Source: Opitutus sp. ER46 (GTDB lineage: Bacteria; Verrucomicrobiota; Verrucomicrobiia; Opitutales; Opitutaceae). Taken from it: a DNA stretch of 64,000 bases. This document shows, in pieces, positions 15,383 through 25,307 of the stretch. Location of the stretch: assembly GCF_003054705.1 (NCBI RefSeq), contig NZ_QAYX01000022.1, positions 496,001-560,000 on the forward strand. The letters run 5' to 3'. Each line of letters starts with the position of its first letter. Within the stretch, counting starts at the first letter, position 1. The notes below the pieces were generated by a model. That model was not told the DNA's origin. It ran no database searches and saw only the letters and a program-made list of their open reading frames with translations. The position numbers and the translations under genes are program-made.

Positions 15383-17337
15383 GGGCGTGCGTTGAGGTCG
15401 AATTCGTGGCGGATGGTGTCCTGCACCATGCGCACGACGTCGAAGATGCTGGCCAGCTGCGCCCGCTCGATCTTCGAGAGCTGGACGGTGTTGATGAACC
15501 GCCCCGAGTCGCCGCGTTGCAGCCCGTTGAGGGTGCGGAGGCGCAGCAGGAAATCGTAGGCGTCGCGCGCGGAGCTCGCGAGTTCGGCAAACTGCGGCAG
15601 GTTGCGGCGTACCTCCTCCCACCGACCGCCAGTGGAATAGCGGCGGCTGAGGCGGTGCTTGAGGCAGAGCACGCGGGCGGCGTCGCGCAGCGGGGCCATG
15701 CCGCGGGATTTCAGGTCGAGCCCCTCCTCGCCCACCCCCAACTTCTCCATCACGAAGCGGCCGATGAAATTCAGCGGCAGGGCGGTGTTGACGACGAGTT
15801 CGGCAAACTGTCGCTGCAGCCGGCGGCTGCTCGTGGCGGTGTCGAAGGCGGTCTTGCGCAGCGCGTCGCAGAGCGCCTTGTCGCCGGCGACGAACCGCAG
15901 GTCAAAGAGCACGGTGGCGCGCAGCAGCCGCTCCCCGTCGAGATCGTCGTCGAACGAGGTCAGCTCGGTCTGCCACTCGGTCGTGGTGCGGCACCAGCGC
16001 GGGTTGAGCGCCATCACCCCGCCCTGACAGCGCGCAAAACCGGCGGCGGCCATGCGGTCGATCACGCGGGCGCCGAGCTGCAGGAACACGCCGCGCGCCT
16101 CCTCGTCGGCCGTCGGCGAGCCGAGCGAGTCGAAGACGAGGGCGTTGTCCATGTCGGTGCGGAGAATCTGCTCGCGGCGGCCGTCGCTGCCGACGGACAT
16201 CCACGCCCAGGCGGTGGGCGGGAGGGCGGTGCCCGCGTCGGCAAGTTCGGCCGCGCTCAGCTCCACGAGCCGCTGCACGAGCTCGTCATAAAGTTCGGCG
16301 CACATCTGGCCCAGGTACACGGCGGACACGCCGGCCTCGAGGTAGCTGCGGGCGATGGATTCGATCTCGTCGCAGAGTTCCCGAAAGCGGGCGTTGGAGC
16401 GGGCCAGCCGGATCTCGCGCAAGAGCCCGGCCGGGTGATGGCCGCTCTGGGCCAGCAGGTCCTTCTGCGTACAGACATCGAGCGCGGGTGTCTGCGGCGT
16501 GCCATCCTCGGTCACGCAGACCTGCCCGATGCGTTCGCGCAGCATGAGGAGAATCGCGGCCGTGGCGCTCGAGCGGGGCGAGACGGTGACGACGGGCTTC
16601 GCCATCGCCTGGGCCACGGGGGCGGACTTGTCGAGGCCCTCGACGATCACCTGCTTCACGAGGTTGTTCGCGGTGACGATGCCCAGCGGACGCCGCTCGG
16701 GATCGACGACGAGGATGGATGGCACGCGCTTGGCGGCCATGAGGGCGGCGGCCTCGCTGATCGGCGCCTCGGGGGCGCAGGTGAGGAGCCGGTCGATCGG
16801 ACGCGGCTGCACGAGCTGGGCGCCATCGAGGTGGGCCTGGAGGATGTTCTTGGCGCGGCCGGTGATGGCGGAGTCACTCGGCTCGGCCAGGGACACCGAG
16901 CGGCCGACACGAGCCACCCAGTAGGAGTGGCGGCGGACGTAGTTGCGCGCCTCATCGTAGCGCGTGAGCAGGGCGCGGATGCGGGCGGCCGGGAGGCCGT
17001 AGAACAGTGAGTCCTCGGCCGCCTGCGCGGAGACGCTGTGCTGCGACTCATTGTGCATCACGGCAGTGAAGCCCAGGACGTCGCCCACGTCGCGGATGTC
17101 GACGCGCTCGCGGCGGCCCTCGACCTCCCAGATGTACTCCACGCGGCCGCGGGCGAGGAACAGCACCTCGGCTTTCGGCGCGTCGCCCTGCTTCCAGGCG
17201 TACTCACCCGCGGCGATGGCCCGCACATACGCGTCGCCGGCGAGGGCTTGCACCTCCTCGGCGGGGAGCATGGAGAACGGCGGGAAGCGACGCAGGGCGG
17301 TCGCGATGCGATCGGGAATGACGTTGTTGGGCTGCAT
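15379..17337 (-). CDS. Cyclic-nucleotide-binding, CBS-pair and DUF294 nucleotidyltransferase protein
   Basis: This 652-residue protein has four parts. An N-terminal cNMP-binding domain (about 15-140) begins FPPFSMLPAEEVQALA. A CBS pair (about 180-310) contains RVPSILVVDPERRPLGIVT. A DUF294 nucleotidyltransferase domain contains MSVGSDGRREQILRTDMDNAL, with GS and DxD-like acidic residues as in GlnD. A DUF294 C-terminal helical domain ends the chain. Such proteins are thought to be nucleotide-responsive uridylyl- or adenylyl-transferases, but no target is established. It forms an operon with the downstream DnaQ-like exonuclease (four-base overlap). Confidence 0.88.
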   Translation of the reverse strand: MQPNNVIPDRIATALRRFPPFSMLPAEEVQALAGDAYVRAIAAGEYAWKQGDAPKAEVLFLARGRVEYIWEVEGRRERVDIRDVGDVLGFTAVMHNESQHSVSAQAAEDSLFYGLPAARIRALLTRYDEARNYVRRHSYWVARVGRSVSLAEPSDSAITGRAKNILQAHLDGAQLVQPRPIDRLLTCAPEAPISEAAALMAAKRVPSILVVDPERRPLGIVTANNLVKQVIVEGLDKSAPVAQAMAKPVVTVSPRSSATAAILLMLRERIGQVCVTEDGTPQTPALDVCTQKDLLAQSGHHPAGLLREIRLARSNARFRELCDEIESIARSYLEAGVSAVYLGQMCAELYDELVQRLVELSAAELADAGTALPPTAWAWMSVGSDGRREQILRTDMDNALVFDSLGSPTADEEARGVFLQLGARVIDRMAAAGFARCQGGVMALNPRWCRTTTEWQTELTSFDDDLDGERLLRATVLFDLRFVAGDKALCDALRKTAFDTATSSRRLQRQFAELVVNTALPLNFIGRFVMEKLGVGEEGLDLKSRGMAPLRDAARVLCLKHRLSRRYSTGGRWEEVRRNLPQFAELASSARDAYDFLLRLRTLNGLQRGDSGRFINTVQLSKIERAQLASIFDVVRMVQDTIRHEFDLNARP

Positions 17338-17504
17338 GATCGCGCTGCGGGCCAGCGCAGCGCGGAAGGGAAACGCCGGCGGTCGCGCCCGGCAAGAGGC
17401 GAAATGACCACGTCCCCGCCCGGGCCGGCACAGCGCCCCGTCATCTTGACGGTGCAGCGCACAACGGGCTGGCGCCGCGGCGCGGCGCGGCGTTTGCTGG
17501 CGGC

Positions 17505-18686
17505 ATGGATTCCTCCCCCGCCTTCGCCAACCGCATGCGTCAGATGCGGCCGTCGACCATTCGCGAGATCCTGAAGGTCACGGTGCAGCCGAACATCATC
17601 TCCTTTGCCGGCGGGCTCCCGGCGCCCGAGCTGTTTCCAGTGGCGGAAGTGCAGGCGGCGGCGAACCAGGTGCTGCGGACGGCCGGCGCGAGCGCGCTCC
17701 AGTACAGCCAGAGCGAGGGCCTGCGGCCGCTGCGCGAGTGGATCGCCGCAGAAATGCAGGACCGCGGCGTGAAGACCGCGGCGGACGACGTGCTGATCGC
17801 CACCGGCTCGCAGCAGATCCTCGACCTGGTGGGCAAGCTGTTCCTCAACCGCGACGACGTGGTTCTGACAGAGAACCCGACCTACCTCGCGGCCATCCAG
17901 TCGTTCCAAACGATGGAGGCGCGGTTTGTGCCGGTGCCGACCGACAGCGAGGGCCTGATTCCGGAGGCGCTCCCCGATCTCATCCGGCAGCACAAGCCCA
18001 AGCTCCTTTACACCATCCCGAATTTCCAGAACCCGACGGGCGTGACGCTGCCCGAGCGTCGTCGCGTGGCCCTGGCGGAAATCGCGGCGCGGCACGGTCT
18101 GACCGTGATGGAGGACGACCCGTACGGGAAACTCCGTTACCGCGGCACGAACATCCCGCCGGTGAAACACTGGGACGAGGCGGGCCGCGTGCTGTACGCG
18201 AGCACGTTCTCAAAGACGATCGCGCCGGGGCTGCGCACCGGCTGGGTGGTGGCGCCACCGGAGGTCTTCTCGCGCCTCCTGATCCTGAAGCAGGCGTCGG
18301 ACCTGCACACCTCGAGCTTCGACCAGCACGTCGAGTACACCTATCTCACGACGAACGACCAGGCCGGGCACCTCGGGAAGATCCGCCAGGCGTATGGCGA
18401 GCGCTTCGAGTACATGGACCGGATGCTGCGGGAGATGATGCCGGCGGGCTACACCTGGACGAAGCCCGAGGGCGGCATGTTCCTGTGGATCACCGGGCCG
18501 GCGGGGCTCGACAGCCTTGAACTGCTGCAGCGGGCGATCGCGCACGACGTGGCCTTTGTGCCTGGGCGCGACTTCTTCCCGGGCGAAGGCGGCCGGAATC
18601 ACATGCGGCTGAATTTCTCCAACTCGACGCCGGATCGCATCCGCGAGGGGGTGCGGCGTCTGAGCGAGCTCTGCCGGGCGGGTTGA
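17505..18686 (+). CDS. PLP-dependent class I/II aminotransferase (2-aminoadipate/valine type)
   Basis: The 393-residue protein carries IISFAGGLPAPELFP near the start, YTIPNFQNPTGVTLPERRR, the cofactor aspartate segment MEDDPYGKLRY, the PLP lysine in STFSKTIAPGLRTGW, and the carboxylate arginine in MRLNFSN. These fit the LysN/KAT-II branch related to MocR C-terminal domains, enzymes that move amino groups between 2-aminoadipate or branched/aromatic amino acids and 2-oxoacids. The real substrate cannot be read. It is a lone gene, facing the HtrA-like gene's 3' end. Confidence 0.88.
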   Translation: MDSSPAFANRMRQMRPSTIREILKVTVQPNIISFAGGLPAPELFPVAEVQAAANQVLRTAGASALQYSQSEGLRPLREWIAAEMQDRGVKTAADDVLIATGSQQILDLVGKLFLNRDDVVLTENPTYLAAIQSFQTMEARFVPVPTDSEGLIPEALPDLIRQHKPKLLYTIPNFQNPTGVTLPERRRVALAEIAARHGLTVMEDDPYGKLRYRGTNIPPVKHWDEAGRVLYASTFSKTIAPGLRTGWVVAPPEVFSRLLILKQASDLHTSSFDQHVEYTYLTTNDQAGHLGKIRQAYGERFEYMDRMLREMMPAGYTWTKPEGGMFLWITGPAGLDSLELLQRAIAHDVAFVPGRDFFPGEGGRNHMRLNFSNSTPDRIREGVRRLSELCRAG

Positions 18687-18745
18687 CCGGACACGGCCGA
18701 CGCGGCGCCGCCGCTGACGACGGCGCCCGCGCGAACCGCCGTCGG

Positions 18746-20194
18746 TCACTTCAGCTTCACGCGCAGGACGGCGGTCTCATTGCCGCGGCTCACGAGCAGA
18801 ACGAACTCGGGTCGCGTCAGATCACGCTCGATTTCCCCGAGCTTCTGGACGGCGGCTGCGAAGTCCTTGACCTCGGCGCCGTCGATTTCGCGGATCCAGT
18901 CGTCCTCGCGCAGACCCGCGGTCGCGGCGGCGCTGCTGGACTTGACGTAGTGCACGATGACGCCGGTCTGCTCGGAGGCCTTGACGCGCCGGACCACGGC
19001 GTCGCCGTAAACGAATTCGCGGGCGGTGACGCCGAGCCGGTCGAAGTACTTCCGCTCGGCCTCGCGCAGGAGCTTGGGTTCCTCGCCGAGCACGACGCTG
19101 ACGGTGACGCGTTCCGCGCCACGCAGGACGGCCAAGACCATGGTGTCCCCCGGCCGGCGCCGCTCGATCTCGCGCTCGAGATACGCGGGGATCACGGCGT
19201 TGGGCTTGAGCTGGGGCACCGCGGCGCCATCGATGGCCAGGATGATGTCGCGGGCCCGGAGACCGGCCTTCTCGGCGGGGCTCCCCTCGAGGACCTCGCT
19301 GACGACGACCCCGGATTGTCCGCCGAGGTTGAGGAACTTGGCGACATCGCGGTCCATCGCCTCGAGCCCGAACGTCCCCAGCCAGGCGAGCGGACGGCCT
19401 GTGATGGATTTCGGGATACGCTGGAGGTACGGCAGGACCTCGCTGGCGAGATAGAAGGCACTGCTCTCCTCGATGTTGATGAGGGTGACCGGCTGCGCGC
19501 GGCCGCCGCGGCCGAACTGCAGGTAACTCTGGCCGAAGGAACTCGCGGCGAGGCCGACGAACGTGCCCTCGCGGTCGAACACCGGCAACCCCGGGGCGGC
19601 GACCTCCTGCTGGGCGATGCCGGTGCGCTGGGGCAGCGCGGCGACCATCGCGAGATGACTCTGCATCACGTAGGCGAGGAAGTCCTCGTCCTTATTGCGC
19701 AGCCCGATGCCCCAGAGGAAATCGGCGAGGCCCGGCGCCGGCGCAGCGGGTTTGGCAAAGGCGGTGACGGGGGTGAGCCGCGAGCGCAGGCCCGCGCCCA
19801 CGCGGACGAAATGCCAGCCGGTGAACGCATCCTGCCCGAGGTACTCGGCGGGCGTGCTCGTGCCCTCACCGGCCGGGTACACCCGAAAATCCTTCAGCTG
19901 CCAGATGGCCGCGCGGGAATCGATTGCGCCCGACTGCAGGATGATCGTGCCCTCGGTGTCGATCACCGTGCCCATGGTGATCGTGGGCCGGCGCTCGACC
20001 TCCGTCTCGGTCACATACTCCACCGCGACGACGCACTTCGCACGCTCGGCGAAAAGAGCCGGGATGTCCGCGGCGCGGGCCAGCGGCGCGAGCCCCAGGA
20101 CAACGGCCACCCAGAGGAGGCCCGGCCGCAGGCCGGGGAAGCGGCGCGGCGAGGCGGACGAGGAGCGGAGCGACAAGCGAAGCGGACGGGTCAT
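18746..20194 (-). CDS. HtrA-like PDZ protein with dead protease domain
   Basis: After a signal peptide (to about residue 42, ARA), the 482-residue chain has a degenerate trypsin-like domain followed by two PDZ domains (about 265-370, with SGVVVSEVLEGSPAEKAGLRARDIIL; and 395-480, with GVIVHYVKSSSAAATAGLREDDWI). Where active HtrA has TNAHV this protein has QSGAID, and where GNSGGPL is expected it has APGLPVF (about residues 200-206), so both His and Ser are lost. It overlaps the stop of the active HtrA gene upstream (ATGA) and is probably its co-translated partner, perhaps as an adaptor or regulator. That role is inference. Confidence 0.85.
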   Translation of the reverse strand: MTRPLRLSLRSSSASPRRFPGLRPGLLWVAVVLGLAPLARAADIPALFAERAKCVVAVEYVTETEVERRPTITMGTVIDTEGTIILQSGAIDSRAAIWQLKDFRVYPAGEGTSTPAEYLGQDAFTGWHFVRVGAGLRSRLTPVTAFAKPAAPAPGLADFLWGIGLRNKDEDFLAYVMQSHLAMVAALPQRTGIAQQEVAAPGLPVFDREGTFVGLAASSFGQSYLQFGRGGRAQPVTLINIEESSAFYLASEVLPYLQRIPKSITGRPLAWLGTFGLEAMDRDVAKFLNLGGQSGVVVSEVLEGSPAEKAGLRARDIILAIDGAAVPQLKPNAVIPAYLEREIERRRPGDTMVLAVLRGAERVTVSVVLGEEPKLLREAERKYFDRLGVTAREFVYGDAVVRRVKASEQTGVIVHYVKSSSAAATAGLREDDWIREIDGAEVKDFAAAVQKLGEIERDLTRPEFVLLVSRGNETAVLRVKLK

Positions 20195-21564
20195 GGTTTG
20201 ACGACAAAGAGCGAGACGCGGCGGTCGCGTTGGACCTCGAAAAGCGTGGGCGCGGGCGCCGCCTCGTAGCTGGCGTGCACGGCCTTCAGCTGCGCGAGCG
20301 ACGTGATCGGCTGGTGATTGACCTTGGTGATGATGTCACCGCGGGAAATGGTCGCGACGTCAGCCGGGAAGCCGGACTGCACGCCGATCACCACGACGCC
20401 GGTGTCGTCCTCGAGCTGGTTGGCGCGGGCGTAGGCGCGCGAGACCTTGCGCACGCTCAGGCCCCAGCGCTCGAACGCCCACTCCTCGCCGACGCGGCTC
20501 TCGAGTTTTTCGGTGACGACCGCAACCTCGCGGGTGTCCGCGCCGCGCTTGATGACGAGCGTCACGGTCGAGCCGACGGGCTGCCGGGCGATCAGGTACT
20601 GGATGCCGGGGAGCTGTTCGGGGAAGCGGCCATCGACCTTGTTGCCGTTGACGGTGAGCACGATGTCGCCGGCGCGGATGCCGGCACGGGCGGCGGGCGA
20701 GCCCGGGTCGACGCTGTTGACGAGCATGCCGGTGTTGGTGTCGAGCGCGTAGAAGTTCTCGAGGTCCTGCAGGGCGCCCGGGATGAGCCCGATGTAGCTG
20801 CGGGTGATCGTGCCGTCGCGGGCGAGCAGGTGAAGGACCTCCTCGGCGGTGCTGGCCGGGATGGCGAAGCCGAGGTTGTTGGCGCCCAGATATCCGCGGG
20901 AAGTGATGCCGACGACACGGCCGTCCTCGGTGACGAGCGGGCCGCCGGAGTTGCCGGGGTTGATGGCGGCATCGGTCTGCAGCCAGGTGTTGAAGGCGCC
21001 GGTCTCGTACCCGTTCACGCCGGCGGAGTCCTCGAAGTAGCGCGCGTGGTTGGAGATGATGCCGCGCGTGACGGTGCGGGTGAGACCGTGCGGGGTGCCG
21101 ACGGCGAACACCTCCTGGCCCGGGTAGAGCCGGTCGCTGCGGCCGAAGCGCGCGTGGGCGAAGGTGAGGTTGCGCTTCCTCACGTCGGCGAGGTCGAGGC
21201 GCAGCACCGCCAGGTCGGTCCAGTGGTCCCAGCCCACGAGAGTGGCGTTGACGCGTTCGAGGTTGGCGAGGGTCACGCTCAGGTCGACCGCGCGGGGGCT
21301 CGCGACGTGGGCGTTGGTGAGAATGAGGCCGTCCTCGGTGAGGATGACGCCGGAGCCGATGCTGGCGCTGTAGCGGCGGACGCCGGCCTCGAACGCGACC
21401 TCGCGCACATCGATACGCACGACGGCCCCGAGCAGGCGGTTGAAGCCCCGCGACATGCTGGCAGCCTGCGCAACGGCGGGAGCGAAAAGCGTGACGGCGA
21501 GCAGCAGGAACCCCAGGGCCGCCCGAGGGGCGGAACGCCGCGGCTGATCGCCGTTGAGCGGCAA
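20191..21564 (-). CDS. Periplasmic serine protease, HtrA/DegP family
   Basis: The protein has a signal peptide ending AVAQA and a trypsin-like domain with the full triad: LTNAHV (His86), DLAVLRLD (Asp117) and PGNSGGPL (Ser206). Two PDZ domains follow (SPAARAGIRAGDIVLTVNG and GFPADVATISRGDIITKVNH). DegP-type enzymes degrade or refold damaged envelope proteins. The start is uncertain: no ATG lies before the signal peptide. I chose TTG 21564, which gives a normal-length n-region; a GTG at 21621 is the alternative and would nearly touch the divergent leuS start. It forms a two-gene unit with the downstream inactive paralogue. Confidence 0.9.
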   Translation of the reverse strand: MPLNGDQPRRSAPRAALGFLLLAVTLFAPAVAQAASMSRGFNRLLGAVVRIDVREVAFEAGVRRYSASIGSGVILTEDGLILTNAHVASPRAVDLSVTLANLERVNATLVGWDHWTDLAVLRLDLADVRKRNLTFAHARFGRSDRLYPGQEVFAVGTPHGLTRTVTRGIISNHARYFEDSAGVNGYETGAFNTWLQTDAAINPGNSGGPLVTEDGRVVGITSRGYLGANNLGFAIPASTAEEVLHLLARDGTITRSYIGLIPGALQDLENFYALDTNTGMLVNSVDPGSPAARAGIRAGDIVLTVNGNKVDGRFPEQLPGIQYLIARQPVGSTVTLVIKRGADTREVAVVTEKLESRVGEEWAFERWGLSVRKVSRAYARANQLEDDTGVVVIGVQSGFPADVATISRGDIITKVNHQPITSLAQLKAVHASYEAAPAPTLFEVQRDRRVSLFVVKP

Positions 21565-21639
21565 GAACGGGAGGACGGTGCGGACTCGCGCGATGATTGA
21601 CCGGGCGGGGAAAGGTTTCACAGTGGCGGGTTCACACGA

Positions 21640-24204
21640 ATGGCTACCAAGTGCACTGACTACAACTTCCATGAGATCGAGCCGCACTGGCAAGGCTTCT
21701 GGGAGCAGACGCAAACGTTCCGCGCGACCAACGACACGTCGAAGCCGAAGTACTACGTGCTCGATATGTTCCCGTATCCCTCCGGCGCGGGGCTGCACAT
21801 TGGCCATCCGGAAGGCTACACCGGCACGGACATCATGGCGCGGTACAAGCGCGCGAAGGGCTTCAACGTCCTCCACCCGATCGGCTGGGACGCGTTTGGC
21901 CTGCCGGCCGAGCAGCACGCGGTGAAGACCGGGACGCATCCGGCTTCGAACACGCAGAACAACATAAAGAATTTCCGCCGGCAGATCAAAGCGCTCGGCT
22001 TCTCGTACGACTGGGACCGCGAAGTCGACACGACCGACCCGAAGTACTTCCGCTGGACGCAGTGGATATTCCTGCAGCTCTTCAAGCGCGGGCTGGCCTA
22101 CGTGGACGAGCGTCCCGTGTGGTGGTGCCCGGAGCTGCGCACGGTGCTGGCGAACGAGGAAGTCGTCGACGGCAAGAGCGAGGTCGGACACTTCCCGGTT
22201 GAGCGCCGCAACCTGCGGCAGTGGGTGCTGCGCATCACCGCGTATGCCGACCGCCTGCTGAGCGACCTCAAGGACGTCGACTGGCCGGATTCGACGAAGC
22301 GCATGCAGGAGGCATGGATCGGCCGCAGCGATGGCGCGGAGATCCTGTTTGACCTGGAGAACAAGGCACTCGGCCAACTGAAAATCTTCACCACGCGGCC
22401 CGACACGCTTTTCGGCTGCACGTACATGGTGCTCGCGCCCGAGCACCCACTGGTCGACGCGCTGACGACACCGGAGCAGAAACCGGCGGTGGAGGCGTAC
22501 CGCAAGAAGGCCGCGGGCAAGAGCGACCTCGAGCGTACCGACCTCGCGAAGGACAAGTCCGGCGTATTCAGCGGCGCGTACGCGATCAATCCGGTCAACG
22601 GCCAGCGCGTGCCCATCTGGATCGCGGACTACGTGCTGATGGGCTACGGCACCGGCGCGATCATGGCCGTGCCGGCGCACGACGAGCGCGACTTCGAATT
22701 CGCCCAGCAGTACTCGCTGCCGATTATCCAGGTGATCGACAGCGCCGGCGCGCCCCTGCCCTTCGTCGGCGACGGCAAGGTCATCAATTCACCCGGTTAT
22801 GACGGCCTGCCCTGGCCGGAGGCGAAGGCGCGGATCACCGCCGCCCTCGGCGAGCGGGGCGTCGGCAAGGCCACAGTCAACTACAAGCTGCGCGACTGGC
22901 TGTTCTCGCGGCAGCGGTACTGGGGCGAGCCGTTCCCAATCGTGTGGGTGAGCGAGGCGGACTACGCGACCGCCCGCGCGGCGCGGCCGGCGGACTTCCC
23001 GTCGACGCCGGTGACGTACACCGAAGGCGGCGTGAAGCACTTTGCGCTGCCGTTGCCGTCCGTCGCGCTGCCGCTCGAGCTGCCGAACGTGAAATCCTAC
23101 CTGCCGAGCGGCACCGGCGAGAGCCCGCTGGCGAACGAGACCCCGTGGCTCGAGATCTGGCTGAACGTCCAGACCGGCGCGGCCGTGCCTGCCTCCGAGC
23201 CGAAGCCGGCCGGCGGCGAGTGGGTGCGCGGTCGCCGCGAGACCAACACCATGCCACAGTGGGCCGGATCGTGCTGGTATTACCTGCGCTTCCTCGATCC
23301 GAAGAATGATGCGGCCCTCGCCTCACCCGAGGCGCTGAAGTACTGGGGCACGCCGGACCTGTACGTCGGCGGTGCCGAGCACGCCGTGCTGCACCTGCTG
23401 TATGCGCGGTTCTGGCACAAGGTCCTGTTCGATCTTGGCGTCGTGCCGACGCACGAGCCGTTCAAGAAGCTGTTCCACCAGGGCATCATCCTTGGGGAGG
23501 ACGGCGAGAAGATGTCCAAGAGCCGCGGCAACGTGGTGAATCCGGACACGATCATCCAGTCGCACGGCACGGACACGCTGCGCCTGTACCTGATGTTCCT
23601 CGGGCCGCTGGAGGCGATGAAGCCATGGAATCCCCGCGGCATCGAAGGGGTGCATCGCTTCCTCCAAAAGGTGTGGCGCGAGCTCATCGGTGCGGACGGC
23701 GCGGTGAACGCCAAGATCGCGGCGGGCGCCCAGGAGCCGGCCGAACTCACGAAGGCACTGCACGAGACCATCAAGAAGGTCGGCGACGACATCGAGGCAC
23801 TGCGGTTCAACACGGCGATCTCGCAGATGATGATCTTCGTGAACGCGCTGCAGAAGGCCCCGGCCGTGTCGCTGGACACCGCCTCGGCGTTCGTCCGGGT
23901 GCTCGCGCCGTTTGCGCCCCACATCGCGGAAGAACTGTGGGCCCGCCTGGGGCAGACCCCGTCCGTCCAGCACGCCCCGTGGCCCGTTTTCGATCCGGCC
24001 CGGCTCGCCTCCCAGGAGGTCAAGCTCGTGTTCCAGGTGAACGGCAAATTCAGGGGCGACCAGCTTGTGCCGGTGGGCCTCACCCAGGAGCAGGCCGTAG
24101 AAATTGCTAAGGCTAACCAGCGAATAATCCCTCACTTGCAAGACAAGAGCATCAAGCGCGTCATCTACGTCCAGAACAAGATTCTGAACATCGTCGTCGC
24201 CTGA
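21640..24204 (+). CDS. leuS: Leucyl-tRNA synthetase
   Basis: LeuRS charges tRNA-Leu with leucine in the cytoplasm. The 854-residue length is normal for the bacterial type. The class I HIGH motif reads [10 protein letters not shown] (residues 53-62) and the KMSKS motif [11 protein letters not shown] lies near 620-630. The editing domain is present between them ([15 protein letters not shown]; then [17 protein letters not shown]). The C-terminal anticodon-binding part ends with [15 protein letters not shown], typical of the family. It starts at ATG 21640, divergent from the HtrA gene with only a very short gap, so its promoter must overlap the HtrA 5' end. Confidence 0.97.
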   Translation: MATKCTDYNFHEIEPHWQGFWEQTQTFRATNDTSKPKYYVLDMFPYPSGAGLHIGHPEGYTGTDIMARYKRAKGFNVLHPIGWDAFGLPAEQHAVKTGTHPASNTQNNIKNFRRQIKALGFSYDWDREVDTTDPKYFRWTQWIFLQLFKRGLAYVDERPVWWCPELRTVLANEEVVDGKSEVGHFPVERRNLRQWVLRITAYADRLLSDLKDVDWPDSTKRMQEAWIGRSDGAEILFDLENKALGQLKIFTTRPDTLFGCTYMVLAPEHPLVDALTTPEQKPAVEAYRKKAAGKSDLERTDLAKDKSGVFSGAYAINPVNGQRVPIWIADYVLMGYGTGAIMAVPAHDERDFEFAQQYSLPIIQVIDSAGAPLPFVGDGKVINSPGYDGLPWPEAKARITAALGERGVGKATVNYKLRDWLFSRQRYWGEPFPIVWVSEADYATARAARPADFPSTPVTYTEGGVKHFALPLPSVALPLELPNVKSYLPSGTGESPLANETPWLEIWLNVQTGAAVPASEPKPAGGEWVRGRRETNTMPQWAGSCWYYLRFLDPKNDAALASPEALKYWGTPDLYVGGAEHAVLHLLYARFWHKVLFDLGVVPTHEPFKKLFHQGIILGEDGEKMSKSRGNVVNPDTIIQSHGTDTLRLYLMFLGPLEAMKPWNPRGIEGVHRFLQKVWRELIGADGAVNAKIAAGAQEPAELTKALHETIKKVGDDIEALRFNTAISQMMIFVNALQKAPAVSLDTASAFVRVLAPFAPHIAEELWARLGQTPSVQHAPWPVFDPARLASQEVKLVFQVNGKFRGDQLVPVGLTQEQAVEIAKANQRIIPHLQDKSIKRVIYVQNKILNIVVA

Positions 24205-24296
24205 TCCGGGGAACTACGGGCTTGCGTTATCTAGGGGTTATACCCCAGTTTCGGCCAATCCAGCCGCTGGGGCCGCCGCCCCTGGGTAACGCCGCC

Positions 24297-25280
24297 ATGA
24301 ATCCGCCTTTCCGCCATCTCGCCTGCCGCCTCTTGATCGGGGTGACGTTGGCTTTGGCCTGCCTTGCCGCGACCGGACAGGCGCAGGTGAAGAAGAAGAA
24401 CCCGGCGAGCAAGGTGTTCGTGTCGGACGTCTCGGGCGAGGCTGAGATCGACACTGGCGACTCGGTCGAGGACCTGAGCAAGCGTTCCGTGTACACCGCG
24501 CAGGGCTCGGTCATCGACACGAAGCGGCCCAAGAACAACGAGGACCGCAGCAAGTATTACTCGACCATGGTGTACTCGAACGGCACGGGCGCGTTCTTCG
24601 ACGCCGACACGCGCGTCGAGATTCGCCGGTTCATCCAGGAGCCGTTTGTCCCGACCCGCACCGACAACGAAGTCGAGCCCTCCATTTCGCAGACGCACGC
24701 CCACGTCGCGCGCGGCGTCGTCGGCCTTTGCGCCAGCAAGCTCGTGGCGGGCAGCACGATGACCTACACCACCCCGCACGCCGCGGTGAACATCCACGGG
24801 CGGAAGCTGGTGATCGACGTGCGGCCGGACCAGACGCGCATTGCGGTCCTTGAAGGCGAGAGCACGGTTCGCGCGGGTTCAATGGACATGGGCGGCCACA
24901 CGATTCGCGCCGGCCAGGAGGCCATCATTCGGCCCGGAGCGCCCGGACAGCCCAACCAGATTGAGATCATCAAGATCCCGCCGGCGGAAGCGGGCGGCTT
25001 CGACGACAAGGTGTCCATGGCCTGCATGGCCAAGCGCACGGTGTACTTCGAAGTGCGCGGCCGGCAGCAGAACCAGGGCTCGAGCGACGGGACGATCGAC
25101 GCGTTCAACAGTGAGATCAACACGCCGCGCGTGCCCGGCGGACCGTTTGTCGGCGCCGACGGCGAGATCATCGCGATTCCGATCGTGCCTCCGAATCTCC
25201 CCGTGCAGCACACGGTCAGCCCCTCCAGCCTTATCACGCCGACCGGCCAGGTTGTGACCCCCGGAAATCCCAAAGGCTGA
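24297..25280 (+). CDS. Secreted FecR-domain protein, first gene of the exopolysaccharide operon
   Basis: The 327-residue protein begins with a signal peptide (MNPPFRHLACRLLIGV, cleavage near QAQ). The middle part has a FecR-like pattern: a surface-exposed beta-rich segment with YTTPHAAVNIHGRKLVIDV, then TRIAVLEGESTVRAGSMDMGGHTIRAGQEAII. FecR domains bind periplasmic or cell-wall partners. The C-terminus is Pro/Gly-rich and probably disordered. It is followed at once by the outer-membrane barrel and the Wza/Wzc pair, all in the same direction, so a role in polysaccharide export is inferred. ATG 24297 starts the signal peptide; an upstream in-frame start at 24222 is less likely. Confidence 0.75.
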   Translation: MNPPFRHLACRLLIGVTLALACLAATGQAQVKKKNPASKVFVSDVSGEAEIDTGDSVEDLSKRSVYTAQGSVIDTKRPKNNEDRSKYYSTMVYSNGTGAFFDADTRVEIRRFIQEPFVPTRTDNEVEPSISQTHAHVARGVVGLCASKLVAGSTMTYTTPHAAVNIHGRKLVIDVRPDQTRIAVLEGESTVRAGSMDMGGHTIRAGQEAIIRPGAPGQPNQIEIIKIPPAEAGGFDDKVSMACMAKRTVYFEVRGRQQNQGSSDGTIDAFNSEINTPRVPGGPFVGADGEIIAIPIVPPNLPVQHTVSPSSLITPTGQVVTPGNPKG

Positions 25281-25307
25281 GCCGAGGCTCAGCGCGACAC
25301 GGACGTG

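Noticed and set aside
22789-24141. Several minus-strand frames opposite leuS
   Set aside because: All are shadows of leuS, which is complete with HIGH and KMSKS motifs.
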